A stretch of 48,616 bases of DNA from an uncultured Chitinophagaceae bacterium. Its GTDB lineage: Bacteria > Bacteroidota > Bacteroidia > Chitinophagales > Chitinophagaceae. A program made the position numbers and the translations under genes. The DNA lies in the NCBI GenBank assembly GCA_937919945.1, contig CALESY010000059.1, positions 1-48,616 of the forward strand, written 5' to 3'. Position 1 is the stretch's first letter, and the number at the start of each line of letters is the position of its first letter. This document shows, piece by piece, positions 1-8,156 of this stretch. The notes under the pieces were generated by a model, which made no database searches, was not told where the DNA came from, and saw nothing but the letters and a program-made list of their open reading frames with translations.

Positions 1-52
1 GAATGCCGCCCTGTCACGGCGGAGGTCGCGGGTTCGAGTCCCGTCCGGTCCG
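1..52 (+). tRNA. tRNA-Asp (GTC), 5' part cut off by window edge
   Basis: The 3' part of a tRNA is visible: an anticodon stem CCGCC/GGCGG around loop CTGTCAC (anticodon GTC at 13-15), a T arm GCGGG/CCCGT with loop TTCGAGT, the 3' acceptor strand CCGGTCC (45-51) and discriminator G at 52. The D arm and 5' acceptor strand lie before the window. No CCA is encoded. The GTC anticodon and G73 fit tRNA-Asp. A strong terminator follows directly. Confidence 0.93.
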
Positions 53-53
53 C

Positions 54-87
54 AAAAGCCACTCTCAAAGAGTGGCTTTTGTATTTT
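54..87 (+). terminator. Rho-independent terminator after tRNA-Asp
   Basis: A perfect 12-bp stem (AAAAGCCACTCT at 54-65, AGAGTGGCTTTT at 69-80) with a 3-base loop CAA is followed by GTATTTT. It ends the tRNA transcript and separates it from accA. Confidence 0.9.
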
Positions 88-161
88 AAATATATCCCAT
101 CTGTATAAATTACATATAGAGAATTAACCCCTTAAGGGTAGCCTTTTGATGTGCAATATTG

Positions 162-169
162 TACTTTTG
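162..169 (+). promoter_or_regulatory. Bacteroidota -7 box upstream of accA
   Basis: TACTTTTG matches TAnnTTTG exactly and ends 19 bases before the accA ATG at 189. No TTG lies at the usual 19-21 base spacing, so the -33 element is weak. The box also argues against the upstream in-frame TTG at 159 as the start codon. Confidence 0.5.
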
Positions 170-188
170 TTCCCCTAAATCTATTGTA

Positions 189-1148
189 ATGCAATTTCTG
201 GATTTTGAAAAGCCGCTGGAAGAATTACACAACCAGATGAATAAGCTGAAAGAAATGTCTGCCAAAAATCAGGTAGATGTTTCCGCTACAGTTCGTGAAC
301 TGGAAGCGTCAATAGAAAAGACAAGAGAAAAGATATATACCAACCTAACTCCTTGGCAGCGTGTACAGCTCAGCCGTCATCCCGAGCGCCCTTATACGTT
401 GTACTATATCGAAAAGATATTCAGCAACTTTACAGAGCTGTATGGCGACAGGCAGGTTAAGGATGACAAAGCAATGGTTGGCGGTATGGCAGAGCTGGAT
501 GGCATGCCTGTTATGGTAATGGGACAGCAGAAAGGCATCAATACCAAAATGCGCCAGCTCCGTAACTTCGGTATGGCAAATCCTGAGGGTTATCGCAAAG
601 CACTCCGCCTGATGAAGATGGCTGAGAAATTCAATCGTCCCATTATTACGTTAATAGATACACCAGGTGCCTATCCTGGCTTGGAAGCTGAAGAACGTGG
701 TCAGGGAGAGGCCATAGCACGCAACCTGTTTGAAATGGTGAATCTGAAAGTGCCCGTTATATGTATCATTATAGGCGAAGGTGCATCAGGCGGTGCGTTG
801 GGAATTGGTATTGGCGATAAAGTGGTAATGTTGGAGAATACATGGTACACGGTCATCTCGCCGGAGTCGTGTTCGTCTATCCTATGGCGTAGCTGGAACT
901 TTAAAGAAAAAGCTGCCGAGCAATTGAAGCTTACTTCAGAAGATATGAAAGGCTTTAATCTGGTAGATGATGTGTTGCCTGAACCGGTAGGTGGTGCGCA
1001 CGCCAAACCGGAAGAAATGGCTGCCATTATCAAAACATATTTGTTGGGTGCATTAGCAGGCCTTAATAAATTAACCCCAGAGCAGCGTATAGAGCAGCGT
1101 ATAGACAAGTTCTCGAAGATGGGCTTCTATGATGAGGTTGCAGAGTAA
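189..1148 (+). CDS. accA: Acetyl-CoA carboxylase carboxyltransferase subunit alpha
   Basis: 319 residues. AccA with AccD forms the carboxyltransferase of acetyl-CoA carboxylase, moving the carboxyl group from carboxybiotin to acetyl-CoA to give malonyl-CoA for fatty acid synthesis in the cytoplasm. The N-terminal helical region (MQFLDFEKPLEELHNQMNKL) is typical of AccA, and the crotonase-like core carries the glycine-rich oxyanion segment IGEGASGGALGIGIGD and the downstream SPESCSSILW. The start at 189 is preferred over an in-frame TTG at 159 because family members begin MQFLDFEKP and a -7 box overlaps the longer version. Its partner accD is not in the window. dapA follows after 37 bases on the same strand and may be co-transcribed. 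Confidence 0.97.
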   Translation: MQFLDFEKPLEELHNQMNKLKEMSAKNQVDVSATVRELEASIEKTREKIYTNLTPWQRVQLSRHPERPYTLYYIEKIFSNFTELYGDRQVKDDKAMVGGMAELDGMPVMVMGQQKGINTKMRQLRNFGMANPEGYRKALRLMKMAEKFNRPIITLIDTPGAYPGLEAEERGQGEAIARNLFEMVNLKVPVICIIIGEGASGGALGIGIGDKVVMLENTWYTVISPESCSSILWRSWNFKEKAAEQLKLTSEDMKGFNLVDDVLPEPVGGAHAKPEEMAAIIKTYLLGALAGLNKLTPEQRIEQRIDKFSKMGFYDEVAE

Positions 1149-1185
1149 GTGATTGCTTTTTTGAAATATAACTTTTTACTTCTTA

Positions 1186-2061
1186 ATGAATCAGTTTCGT
1201 GGTACAGGTGTTGCATTGGTAACACCTTTTAATGCAGATGGCAGCGTTGACTACAATGCGCTTGAAAAATTGGTAAACCATGTAATAGCAGGTGGGGTTA
1301 ATTATCTGGTAGCGCTAGGTACAACAAGTGAAGCACCTACTATGAATGCAACCGAGCGCAAGCAAGTATTAGCATTCATCATTGAGAAATGTAATAAACG
1401 AGTACCTGTTGTGTGCGGTATAGGAGGTAATAATACAGCAGAGGTTGTTGAGAATCTGAAAGAATATGACCTAACAAATGTTGATGGCATATTGACAGTA
1501 GTACCTTATTATAATAAACCTACACAAGAAGGTTTGTACCAACACTTCAAAGCTATTGCACAAGCTACTATTAAGCCTATAATACTATACAATGTGCCAG
1601 GACGCACAGTAACCAATATGCTGCCAGCTACTACAATCAGGCTTGCTAATGAGTTTAAAAATATAGTAGCTGTAAAAGAAGCCAGCGGCAATATGAGCCA
1701 GTGTATGGATTTAGTACAGGGTAAACCTGCTCACTTCGCCATATTGTCGGGTGATGATGATTTGGTACTACCGCAGATAGCAATAGGTATGGAAGGCGTC
1801 ATATCTGTAGCGGCCAATTGTTTTACGAAAGACTTTACAACACTAGTTAATGACGCTTTAGCAGGTAATTATACAAACGCACAAAAGCTGCACTATAAAT
1901 TATTAGAAGGTATTCGTTTGCTATTTGTTGAAGGCAACCCAGCAGGTGTTAAGTGTGTACTTAAACACATGAGCATTTGCGGCGATACAGTGCGTCTTCC
2001 ATTGGTAAACGTAAGTGAGGATACCAATAAAAAAATACGGCAGTACATACAAAACCTTTAG
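1186..2061 (+). CDS. dapA: 4-hydroxy-tetrahydrodipicolinate synthase
   Basis: 291 residues, normal for the family. It condenses pyruvate with aspartate semialdehyde at the first committed step towards meso-DAP and lysine. The TIM-barrel active site is visible: the Schiff-base lysine K164 in VAVKEASGN, the catalytic tyrosine Y135 in ILYNVPGRT, threonines T46/T47 in GTTSEAPT, and R140. It sits 37 bases after accA. The later pathway enzyme dapF is in the same window at 28997-29776, and mpl and an amidase that act on DAP-containing peptides are also present, supporting DAP-type peptidoglycan. Confidence 0.97.
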   Translation: MNQFRGTGVALVTPFNADGSVDYNALEKLVNHVIAGGVNYLVALGTTSEAPTMNATERKQVLAFIIEKCNKRVPVVCGIGGNNTAEVVENLKEYDLTNVDGILTVVPYYNKPTQEGLYQHFKAIAQATIKPIILYNVPGRTVTNMLPATTIRLANEFKNIVAVKEASGNMSQCMDLVQGKPAHFAILSGDDDLVLPQIAIGMEGVISVAANCFTKDFTTLVNDALAGNYTNAQKLHYKLLEGIRLLFVEGNPAGVKCVLKHMSICGDTVRLPLVNVSEDTNKKIRQYIQNL

Positions 2062-2116
2062 ACCTCTTTACTGTTATTCATTAGCCAATAGGTACTATTT
2101 AATACATATTATTTAA

Positions 2117-2147
2117 TTGGTTAATAATAGTAAATGATTTATCTTTG
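2117..2147 (+). promoter_or_regulatory. Promoter of ahcY (TTG-N20-TATCTTTG)
   Basis: TTG at 2117-2119, a 20-base spacer and TATCTTTG at 2140-2147 match the Bacteroidota consensus (TTG, 19-21 bases, TAnnTTTG). Transcription should start near 2153, giving a leader of about 30 bases to the ATG at 2183. The stretch after the box, CTTTGCGCTTCGAAA (2143-2157), recurs at the mnmA promoter. Confidence 0.8.
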
Positions 2148-2182
2148 CGCTTCGAAAAAATAAAAACTATAAATAGACTGAA

Positions 2183-3511
2183 ATGAGCACAATGACGCGT
2201 TCGCAAATTGACTTCAAATTGCCTTACAAAGTTAAGGACATGAGCCTGGCTGAGTGGGGCCGTAAAGAAATAAGACTGGCAGAAGCAGAAATGCCTGGCC
2301 TGATGGCTATCCGTGCTGAATATGGTCCGCAACAACCATTGAAAGGTGCACGTATCGCTGGTTGTCTGCACATGACTATACAGACTGCAGTATTGATTGA
2401 AACATTAGTAGCATTGGGTGCAGAGGTAAAATGGAGCTCTTGCAACATCTTCTCTACACAAGACCATGCGGCGGCTGCTATAGCTGCTGCTGGTATAGGT
2501 GTATATGCATGGAAAGGACAAACACAGGCTGAAGCTGACTGGTGTATCGAACAAACACTCTTCTTCGGTAGTGAAGACCGTCCGCTGAACATGATACTGG
2601 ACGATGGTGGGGACCTGACAAACATCGTGTTTGACAACTACACTGAATTGATACAGCACATCAAAGGTTTGAGCGAAGAAACAACAACTGGTGTACACCG
2701 TTTGTATGAGCGTATGCAGAAAGGTACATTGCCTATTCCAGCTATCAACGTAAACGACTCAGTTACAAAATCTAAGTTCGACAATAAATACGGTTGTAAA
2801 GAATCACTGGTTGACTCTATCCGCCGCGCTACAGACGTAATGATGGCTGGTAAAGTAGCCGTTGTTGGTGGTTATGGCGATGTGGGTAAAGGTTCTGCTG
2901 AATCTTTACGTGGTGCAGGTGCGCGCGTCATTGTTACGGAAATAGACCCGATTTGCGCATTGCAGGCTGCAATGGATGGCTTTGAAGTGAAGAAAATGGT
3001 AGACGCTGTTAAAGAAGCAGACATCATTGTTACAGCTTCGGGTTGCCGCGACCTGATTACAGAAAAGCACTTCCGCTTAATGAAGGATAAAGCTATTGTT
3101 TGTAACATAGGCCACTTCGATATTGAAATTGATATGGCTTGGTTGAACAATAACTACGGTAATACCAAAAACACCATCAAGCCACAGGTTGATTTGTACA
3201 CAATAGATGGTAAAGACGTTATTGTATTGGCTGAAGGTCGTTTGGTGAACTTGGGTTGTGCAACAGGCCACCCATCATTTGTAATGAGTAACTCATTCAG
3301 CAACCAGACACTGGCACAGATAGAACTGTGGAACAACCACAGTAATTACGAAAATAAAGTGTATGTGTTGCCTAAGCATCTGGATGAGAAAGTTGCTCGT
3401 CTGCACCTTGCAAAAATTGGTGTTGAACTGGAAGAATTGACCGATGAGCAGTCTGAATATCTGGGCATTGCTAAGAATGGTCCTTTCAAACCTGAAATGT
3501 ACCGTTACTAA
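2183..3511 (+). CDS. ahcY: Adenosylhomocysteinase
   Basis: 442 residues. It reversibly hydrolyses S-adenosylhomocysteine to adenosine and homocysteine, removing the product inhibitor of SAM-dependent methyltransferases; homocysteine then goes to methionine synthase, encoded nearby on the other strand. The substrate-binding part includes GCLHMTIQTAVLIETL and SSCNIFSTQDHAAAA, the Rossmann NAD site is VAVVGGYGDVGKGSAESL, and GHFDIEIDM and a C-terminal FKPEMYRY tail resemble the family ends that close over the neighbouring subunit's NAD. The gene has its own promoter and a strong terminator, so it is probably monocistronic. Confidence 0.98.
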   Translation: MSTMTRSQIDFKLPYKVKDMSLAEWGRKEIRLAEAEMPGLMAIRAEYGPQQPLKGARIAGCLHMTIQTAVLIETLVALGAEVKWSSCNIFSTQDHAAAAIAAAGIGVYAWKGQTQAEADWCIEQTLFFGSEDRPLNMILDDGGDLTNIVFDNYTELIQHIKGLSEETTTGVHRLYERMQKGTLPIPAINVNDSVTKSKFDNKYGCKESLVDSIRRATDVMMAGKVAVVGGYGDVGKGSAESLRGAGARVIVTEIDPICALQAAMDGFEVKKMVDAVKEADIIVTASGCRDLITEKHFRLMKDKAIVCNIGHFDIEIDMAWLNNNYGNTKNTIKPQVDLYTIDGKDVIVLAEGRLVNLGCATGHPSFVMSNSFSNQTLAQIELWNNHSNYENKVYVLPKHLDEKVARLHLAKIGVELEELTDEQSEYLGIAKNGPFKPEMYRY

Positions 3512-3535
3512 TCGTAAGATAGTATCACTATATCA

Positions 3536-3568
3536 ATGAGGGCTCCTAACAGGAGTCCTCATTTTTTT
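3536..3568 (+). terminator. Rho-independent terminator of ahcY
   Basis: An 11-bp stem (3536-3546 with 3552-3562, one G-T pair) with loop TAACA is followed by seven T. It lies 25 bases after the ahcY stop codon. Confidence 0.9.
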
Positions 3569-3693
3569 GTTGCCTGCAACAAACCGAAAAAATAAATAGC
3601 CTTGATAATCAATGTGTTGGCTGGTGGATTGTTGCAAATTGTTGCTTTTTGTTGCCGTTTTTGTAATTGTTGAAATTTGCAACAAACTGAAAA
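3566..3693. repeat. Cluster of GTTGC/GCAAC motifs
   Basis: Between ahcY and the next gene, the GTTGC motif recurs. An inverted pair TTTGTTGC-CT-GCAACAAA occupies 3566-3583. GCAACAAAC(C/T)GAAAA occurs twice in direct orientation, at 3576-3590 and 3679-3693. Several further GTTGC copies lie around 3633-3655. Together they form a palindrome plus scattered half-sites. No gene is visible here. It may be a protein-binding array or the worn edge of an inserted element; its function is unknown. Confidence 0.5.
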
Positions 3694-3747
3694 TTTGAGG
3701 GATTATACAGTATGTCAAAGAGCGAAGTTAATTATAGCAAATATACT

Positions 3748-4248
3748 CTATTTTAATTTAATAAATGTCATTGTGCCAATTTCAGGATGTGGCAAGCCAT
3801 TATTTTGTTTTGGGAAATCCCCACAACAACGAATGGATAATCTTATTGTATCCTGACTGACACAATTGCTAACATCAAATTTACCATATCGCCTTTTACC
3901 TATTCCTATAGTACTAAAAGGTTGGCCATTTTGAATGTCTTCAATAGTATATTCATATAGATTCTCTTTATTACAGTAAAGCACTTCGAATATCATATTG
4001 CATCTATCAATAGGTTTTTTTTTGACAAAAAACTTATATTGAACTGTATTCCACCATGTGTTTTCAACCCAAGCTTCTCCAACTTTTATTAAAGTATCTG
4101 GTCTAACGATACAAATATAACGTGCTATAAAAAAGCCATTATTTTTTGATTCGTGTATGCTATGTGAAATTTGAGGAGTAGTAGTATTAATAATAATACA
4201 ACCTGAAGTAAATAGCATTACAATCAACAAGAAAAACTGATATTTCAT
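3748..4248 (-). CDS. Hypothetical lipoprotein
   Basis: 166 residues with no recognised family. The N-terminus MKYQFFLLIVMLFTSGCIII is a lipoprotein signal with a slightly atypical lipobox (T-S-G-C, threonine at -3). The mature part is polar, with several cysteines (for example CGDFPKQ, CNMIFEVLYCNK) and predicted beta character. It is AT-richer than neighbouring housekeeping genes and lies next to the GTTGC repeat cluster, so it may be accessory. It follows the PAP2-like gene by 18 bases on the same strand and could be the last gene of the metH transcript. A real gene is likely from the signal peptide; the function is unknown. Confidence 0.7.
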   Translation of the reverse strand: MKYQFFLLIVMLFTSGCIIINTTTPQISHSIHESKNNGFFIARYICIVRPDTLIKVGEAWVENTWWNTVQYKFFVKKKPIDRCNMIFEVLYCNKENLYEYTIEDIQNGQPFSTIGIGKRRYGKFDVSNCVSQDTIRLSIRCCGDFPKQNNGLPHPEIGTMTFIKLK

Positions 4249-4266
4249 TACTAGTATTAGTTGCGG

Positions 4267-4929
4267 TTACCAGATAATATAGATATAAGCGGCTACCTGT
4301 GCCAATATACCGATTGCGTATCCCCACCAGATTTCGCCCGGCTTGTGTGCGCCCAATAGCAGGCGTGCAGTGCCTATCATGCCACATACTATCAGCGATA
4401 CGAATAGCGGTAGCATCATATTGACAGGGTTGGTAAGCAGTAATACAATCATAACACCTAAAAAACCGCCCGCCGCACTGGTATGCATACTGATTTTGAA
4501 GAAGATATTGAGTATGAATAGTAGTATAATACCCCAGAAATTGCCAAGCAGCATGACGCGCATGATAAGCGGTGCATCAATATTTTTAAATACATGATAA
4601 GCCCAAAAGTAAAATATCATCGTACCGATGAGCGGGATGATACGGTCTTTAGGGTCGTGCATATAAATGCTCTGTATAAACCCCAAGCCTTTAAGCAGAG
4701 CTGTTGTTAATAATGGGAATGCTAATGTATTAATTGCGATGATAGCCAGAAACTTGTAGAACATCTTCTCATCTACACCAGCAAAGCCTGCAGGTGCAAG
4801 GTAGTAGAGAATTGCAAACAATACCGTAGGCATAAATACGGGGTGAAAGGCAAAAGATATAATATTTGCCAGTACCCGTAATACGGGCGATTGTGTGCCT
4901 GCCTGTTCTGTTTTTCTTATTTCGCTCAT
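4267..4929 (-). CDS. Divergent PAP2-like integral membrane protein
   Basis: 220 residues with about six hydrophobic segments. Spaced features recall the PAP2 phosphatase family: KDRIIPLIG where motif 1 would fall, SMHTSAAGG where PSGH would fall, and ARLLLGAHKPGEIWWGY resembling SRxxxxxHxxxD. The last catalytic acid appears as glutamate and the first serine as alanine or methionine, so activity is uncertain. Such proteins would act on lipid-linked phosphates at the inner membrane. The start codon is one base after the metH stop codon, so translation of the two is probably coupled, although no functional link to methionine synthesis is obvious. It could also be an inactive or re-purposed member. 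Confidence 0.75.
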   Translation of the reverse strand: MSEIRKTEQAGTQSPVLRVLANIISFAFHPVFMPTVLFAILYYLAPAGFAGVDEKMFYKFLAIIAINTLAFPLLTTALLKGLGFIQSIYMHDPKDRIIPLIGTMIFYFWAYHVFKNIDAPLIMRVMLLGNFWGIILLFILNIFFKISMHTSAAGGFLGVMIVLLLTNPVNMMLPLFVSLIVCGMIGTARLLLGAHKPGEIWWGYAIGILAQVAAYIYIIW

Positions 4930-4930
4930 A

Positions 4931-7606
4931 TTATCCTTCCAATATAGGGCTAAGCCATTTTTTCATTTCGTCCAACGTCATACCCTTGCGTTTGGCATAG
5001 TCTTCAAGCTGGTCTTGTTGTATTTTATTAATGCCGAAGTAAGTGCTTTGCGGATGGCTGAAATACCAACCACATACCGAGGCGGCAGGGTACATGGCCA
5101 GCGATTCCGTGAGTGTTATGCCTGCATTATCAGTAGCTTTCAGCAGGTCGAAGAGTTTGTATTTCTCAGTATGGTCTGGACATGCAGGGTAGCCAGGTGC
5201 AGGACGAATACCCTGATACGTTTCCTTTATTAATTCTTCATTGCTCAGGCTTTCGTCTTTCGCATAGCCCCAGTAATCGGTACGCACCTGATGATGCAGT
5301 AATTCTGCAAATGCTTCTGCCAGCCTGTCTGCCAATGCTTGCAGCATTATTTTATTATAGTCGTCGTGGTTGTCGGCAAATGCTTTCAGGTGTGGTTCTA
5401 TGCCATGTATGCTTACTGCAAATGCGCCCATATAGTCGGACTTGACAGGACTGATAAAATCTGATAATGAAAAATGCGGCTGGTTGGCTGCTTTCTTTTG
5501 TTGCTGGCGAAGGCTCTCTAATGTATGGAGTACATTGCCTGCATCGTCTTTCAATACGATGGTATCAGGTGCTGTTTTAGCAGCGTTCCAAAAGCCTATA
5601 ACACCCTCTGCATGCAACCACTGCTCTGCTACTATTTTATCCAACATCGCATTAGCATCGTCGTATAATTTAGTAGCTTCTGTTCCTATGTGTGCATCTT
5701 TTAGTATATCCGGGTATTTGCCCTTCATTTCCCATGCTATGAAGAATGGCCCCCAGTCTATATATTGGCGTATGGCAGCTATGCTGTAGTCTTCAAAAAC
5801 TTTTGTGCCTGTAAATTGCGGTGCAGGTGGTGTATAGTTGTCCCAATCTATCTTTACAGGGTTTTGCTGTGCTTCTGCAAATGGTACATATTCTTTTGCA
5901 CTGCGTTTACTGGCAAAATCTTCCTGCAGCTTGATGTATTCTGTCTTGATGTTTTGAAGAAAGTCTGGTTTCTGTTCGTTGCTCAGTAAACTACCTGCAA
6001 CAGTTACGCTGCGGCTGGCATCCAATACATACACCACACCATTATCATATTCAGGTGCAATTTTTACTGCAGTATGCGTGCGCGATGTTGTAGCACCGCC
6101 AATCAGTAATGGTTGCTTCATGCCGCGGCGCTTCATCTCTTTTGCTACATGCACCATCTCATCCAACGACGGTGTTATCAAGCCACTCAAACCTATTATG
6201 TCAACATTCTCTTTTTGCGCGGTATCTAATATTTTATCGGCAGGTACCATTACGCCTAGGTCTATGATGTCGTATCCGTTACAACCCAATACCACACCAA
6301 CAATGTTTTTGCCAATATCGTGTACATCGCCTTTTACGGTAGCCATCAGTATTTTGGCAACACTACCTTGTTGGGCAGCGGGGTTGTTCCTTTTTTCTTC
6401 TTCAATAAATGGGGTAAGCCATGCCACACTTTTCTTCATTACACGTGCGCTTTTTACCACTTGTGGCAGAAACATTTTACCACTGCCAAACAAATCGCCT
6501 ACCACATTCATGCCATCCATCAGCGGACCTTCAATCACCTCTAACGGACGTGCATATTTTTGCCTTGCTTCTTCGGTATCTATATCTATGTAGTCAGTGA
6601 TGCCATTTACCAGTGCGTGTTTCAGACGTTCTTCAACCGTGCCGTTGCGCCATGCTTCGTCTTTCTTTTCCTCTTTTCCTTTTGCTTTTACTGTTTCGGC
6701 AAATGTTACAAGACGTTCTGTAGCATCTGGTCTGCGATTCAAAACAACATCTTCACAAAGCTCGCGTAGCTGTGGTTCAATTTCGTCGTACACTACCAAC
6801 TGGCCAGCGTTTACGATGCCCATATCCATACCCGCTTTGATGGCATGGAATAGAAACACGCTGTGTATTGCCTCGCGCACATGATCGTTGCCACGGAAAG
6901 AGAATGATACGTTGCTGACGCCGCCACTTACTTTGGTAAGCGGCATACGTTGCTTGATGATGCGGGTGGCTTCTATAAAATCTACTGCATAGTTATTATG
7001 TTCTTCGATACCTGTAGCAACTGCAAAGATGTTGGGGTCGAATATGATGTCCTGAGGCGGGAAGCCTACTTGCTGTGTAAGTATATCGTAGGCTCGTTGG
7101 CAGATGTCCACACGGCGTTGCAGGTTATCTGCCTGCCCTTGTTCATCGAATGCCATTACAATAACCGATGCGCCGAAGCTTCTGCATATTGTTGCCTGCT
7201 CTATAAACTTTTCTTCGCCTTCCTTCAGTGAGATAGAATTGACGATACATTTTCCCTGAATACATTTAAGCCCTGCCAGTATGATGGAGAACTTAGAAGA
7301 ATCGAGCATGATAGGTATCTTGGCAATATCCGGTTCGCTCTGCAACAGGTTGATGAATGTAGTCATGGCTTTTTCGCCATCCAGCAAAGCATCGTCCATG
7401 TTTACGTCCAGTATCTGCGCGCCGCTCTCTACCTGCTGGCGTGCAACAGATAGTGCTTCTTCGTATTGGTTTTCTTTGATGAGGCGGGCGAATTTTTTGG
7501 AACCTGTTACATTGGTTCTTTCGCCCACGTTTACAAAATTGGTTTCGGGGCGAACCACTAATGGTTCCAACCCGCTCAACCTGAGATATGGCCTAATTTG
7601 AGACAT
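4931..7606 (-). CDS. metH: Cobalamin-dependent methionine synthase, C-terminal three modules
   Basis: 891 residues, matching the part of E. coli MetH after the homocysteine module. In order: the pterin/methyl-tetrahydrofolate domain (about 15-300, with NFVNVGERTNVTGSKKF and ILDVNMDDALLDGE), the B12 cap and Rossmann domains (about 330-570, with the cobalt ligand H429 in GDVHDIGKN), and the AdoMet activation domain (to 891, with RPAPGYPACPDHTEK at 801-815). The N-terminal zinc homocysteine-methyltransferase module is absent, and no gene for it occurs in the window, so it must be encoded elsewhere if the enzyme works. The product makes methionine from homocysteine. No B12 riboswitch fits in the short leader. 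Confidence 0.96.
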   Translation of the reverse strand: MSQIRPYLRLSGLEPLVVRPETNFVNVGERTNVTGSKKFARLIKENQYEEALSVARQQVESGAQILDVNMDDALLDGEKAMTTFINLLQSEPDIAKIPIMLDSSKFSIILAGLKCIQGKCIVNSISLKEGEEKFIEQATICRSFGASVIVMAFDEQGQADNLQRRVDICQRAYDILTQQVGFPPQDIIFDPNIFAVATGIEEHNNYAVDFIEATRIIKQRMPLTKVSGGVSNVSFSFRGNDHVREAIHSVFLFHAIKAGMDMGIVNAGQLVVYDEIEPQLRELCEDVVLNRRPDATERLVTFAETVKAKGKEEKKDEAWRNGTVEERLKHALVNGITDYIDIDTEEARQKYARPLEVIEGPLMDGMNVVGDLFGSGKMFLPQVVKSARVMKKSVAWLTPFIEEEKRNNPAAQQGSVAKILMATVKGDVHDIGKNIVGVVLGCNGYDIIDLGVMVPADKILDTAQKENVDIIGLSGLITPSLDEMVHVAKEMKRRGMKQPLLIGGATTSRTHTAVKIAPEYDNGVVYVLDASRSVTVAGSLLSNEQKPDFLQNIKTEYIKLQEDFASKRSAKEYVPFAEAQQNPVKIDWDNYTPPAPQFTGTKVFEDYSIAAIRQYIDWGPFFIAWEMKGKYPDILKDAHIGTEATKLYDDANAMLDKIVAEQWLHAEGVIGFWNAAKTAPDTIVLKDDAGNVLHTLESLRQQQKKAANQPHFSLSDFISPVKSDYMGAFAVSIHGIEPHLKAFADNHDDYNKIMLQALADRLAEAFAELLHHQVRTDYWGYAKDESLSNEELIKETYQGIRPAPGYPACPDHTEKYKLFDLLKATDNAGITLTESLAMYPAASVCGWYFSHPQSTYFGINKIQQDQLEDYAKRKGMTLDEMKKWLSPILEG

Positions 7607-7634
7607 CAGTAATATAGTGCTCTTAAAACGCTTG

Positions 7635-7642
7635 CAAAGGTA
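7635..7642 (-). promoter_or_regulatory. -7 box upstream of metH
   Basis: On the minus strand TACCTTTG matches TAnnTTTG and lies 28 bases before the metH ATG. A TTG at 7666-7668 sits 23 bases further upstream, a long but possible spacing, and touches the tail of the preceding terminator. The predicted leader of about 20 bases leaves no room for a cobalamin riboswitch. Confidence 0.55.
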
Positions 7643-7666
7643 ATATAATGTGGGGTGAATACATGC

Positions 7667-7690
7667 AAAAAGCCGTCTGTAAACGGCTTT
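7667..7690 (-). terminator. Rho-independent terminator of the pnuC-ligA-lipoprotein run
   Basis: Read on the minus strand, AAAGCCGT and ACGGCTTT form an 8-bp stem (7669-7676 with 7683-7690) followed by a T run at 7671-7667. It ends the transcript of the lipoprotein at 7716-8129. Confidence 0.8.
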
Positions 7691-7715
7691 AATAAACTAT
7701 ATATGCATCAAAGAC

Positions 7716-8129
7716 TTATTTATCGGCTACAGCACCTGTTATATCGACTGCTACGGAAGCTGTACCCTTTGGCTTTTTCATCTTGAACTTGAATGATACT
7801 GACTTGCCAGGCTCTACTACTTCATTAACCGTCTTCACCGCTTTTTCTATGGTGCTGCCTGTTTTGCTTTTGAAAGTGATGCGTACCTCTACATCTTTGA
7901 AAGATGCCAATGTGGCTTTGTTTGTTATTTCACCCTCTACCACTTCCTGATTGAGCAGGTTGACATGGTTATCGCCCTCGATGCGTAGAAACTGCAATGG
8001 GTTCTCGCGCTCCGTTTCTTCCAGCGATTTCTTTTTGGCTTCGTATTTATCTGATGGACGCTCGGTATTAGCAGAGTTGCAAGCTGCTAATGAAAAAGCC
8101 ATTAGTAAGACGCAGAAGATATGTTTCAT
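7716..8129 (-). CDS. Lipoprotein with FxLYD-like domain
   Basis: 137 residues. MKHIFCVLLMAFSLAACNS is a clear lipoprotein signal with lipobox LAAC. A charged linker (to about residue 45) precedes a beta-rich domain from about 55 whose pattern (EGEITNKATLASFKDVEVRI, a T-V-E-PGKSVSFKFK turn) resembles the FxLYD/DUF3426-like immunoglobulin-type fold of surface lipoproteins. It follows ligA by 27 bases and is followed by a terminator, so it is probably the last gene of that run. The specific function is unknown. Confidence 0.8.
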   Translation of the reverse strand: MKHIFCVLLMAFSLAACNSANTERPSDKYEAKKKSLEETERENPLQFLRIEGDNHVNLLNQEVVEGEITNKATLASFKDVEVRITFKSKTGSTIEKAVKTVNEVVEPGKSVSFKFKMKKPKGTASVAVDITGAVADK

Positions 8130-8156
8130 AATATGAATTTACATAAACAGTTGATA

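Noticed and set aside
5979..6593. Long open frame of about 204 codons opposite metH
   Set aside because: It is antisense to the conserved cobalamin region of metH and its translation has no recognisable family features; the opposite strand is clearly coding.
7607..7715. Possible cobalamin riboswitch upstream of metH
   Set aside because: The predicted leader is only about 20 bases and a terminator of the upstream gene fills the rest; no B12-box-like element seen.
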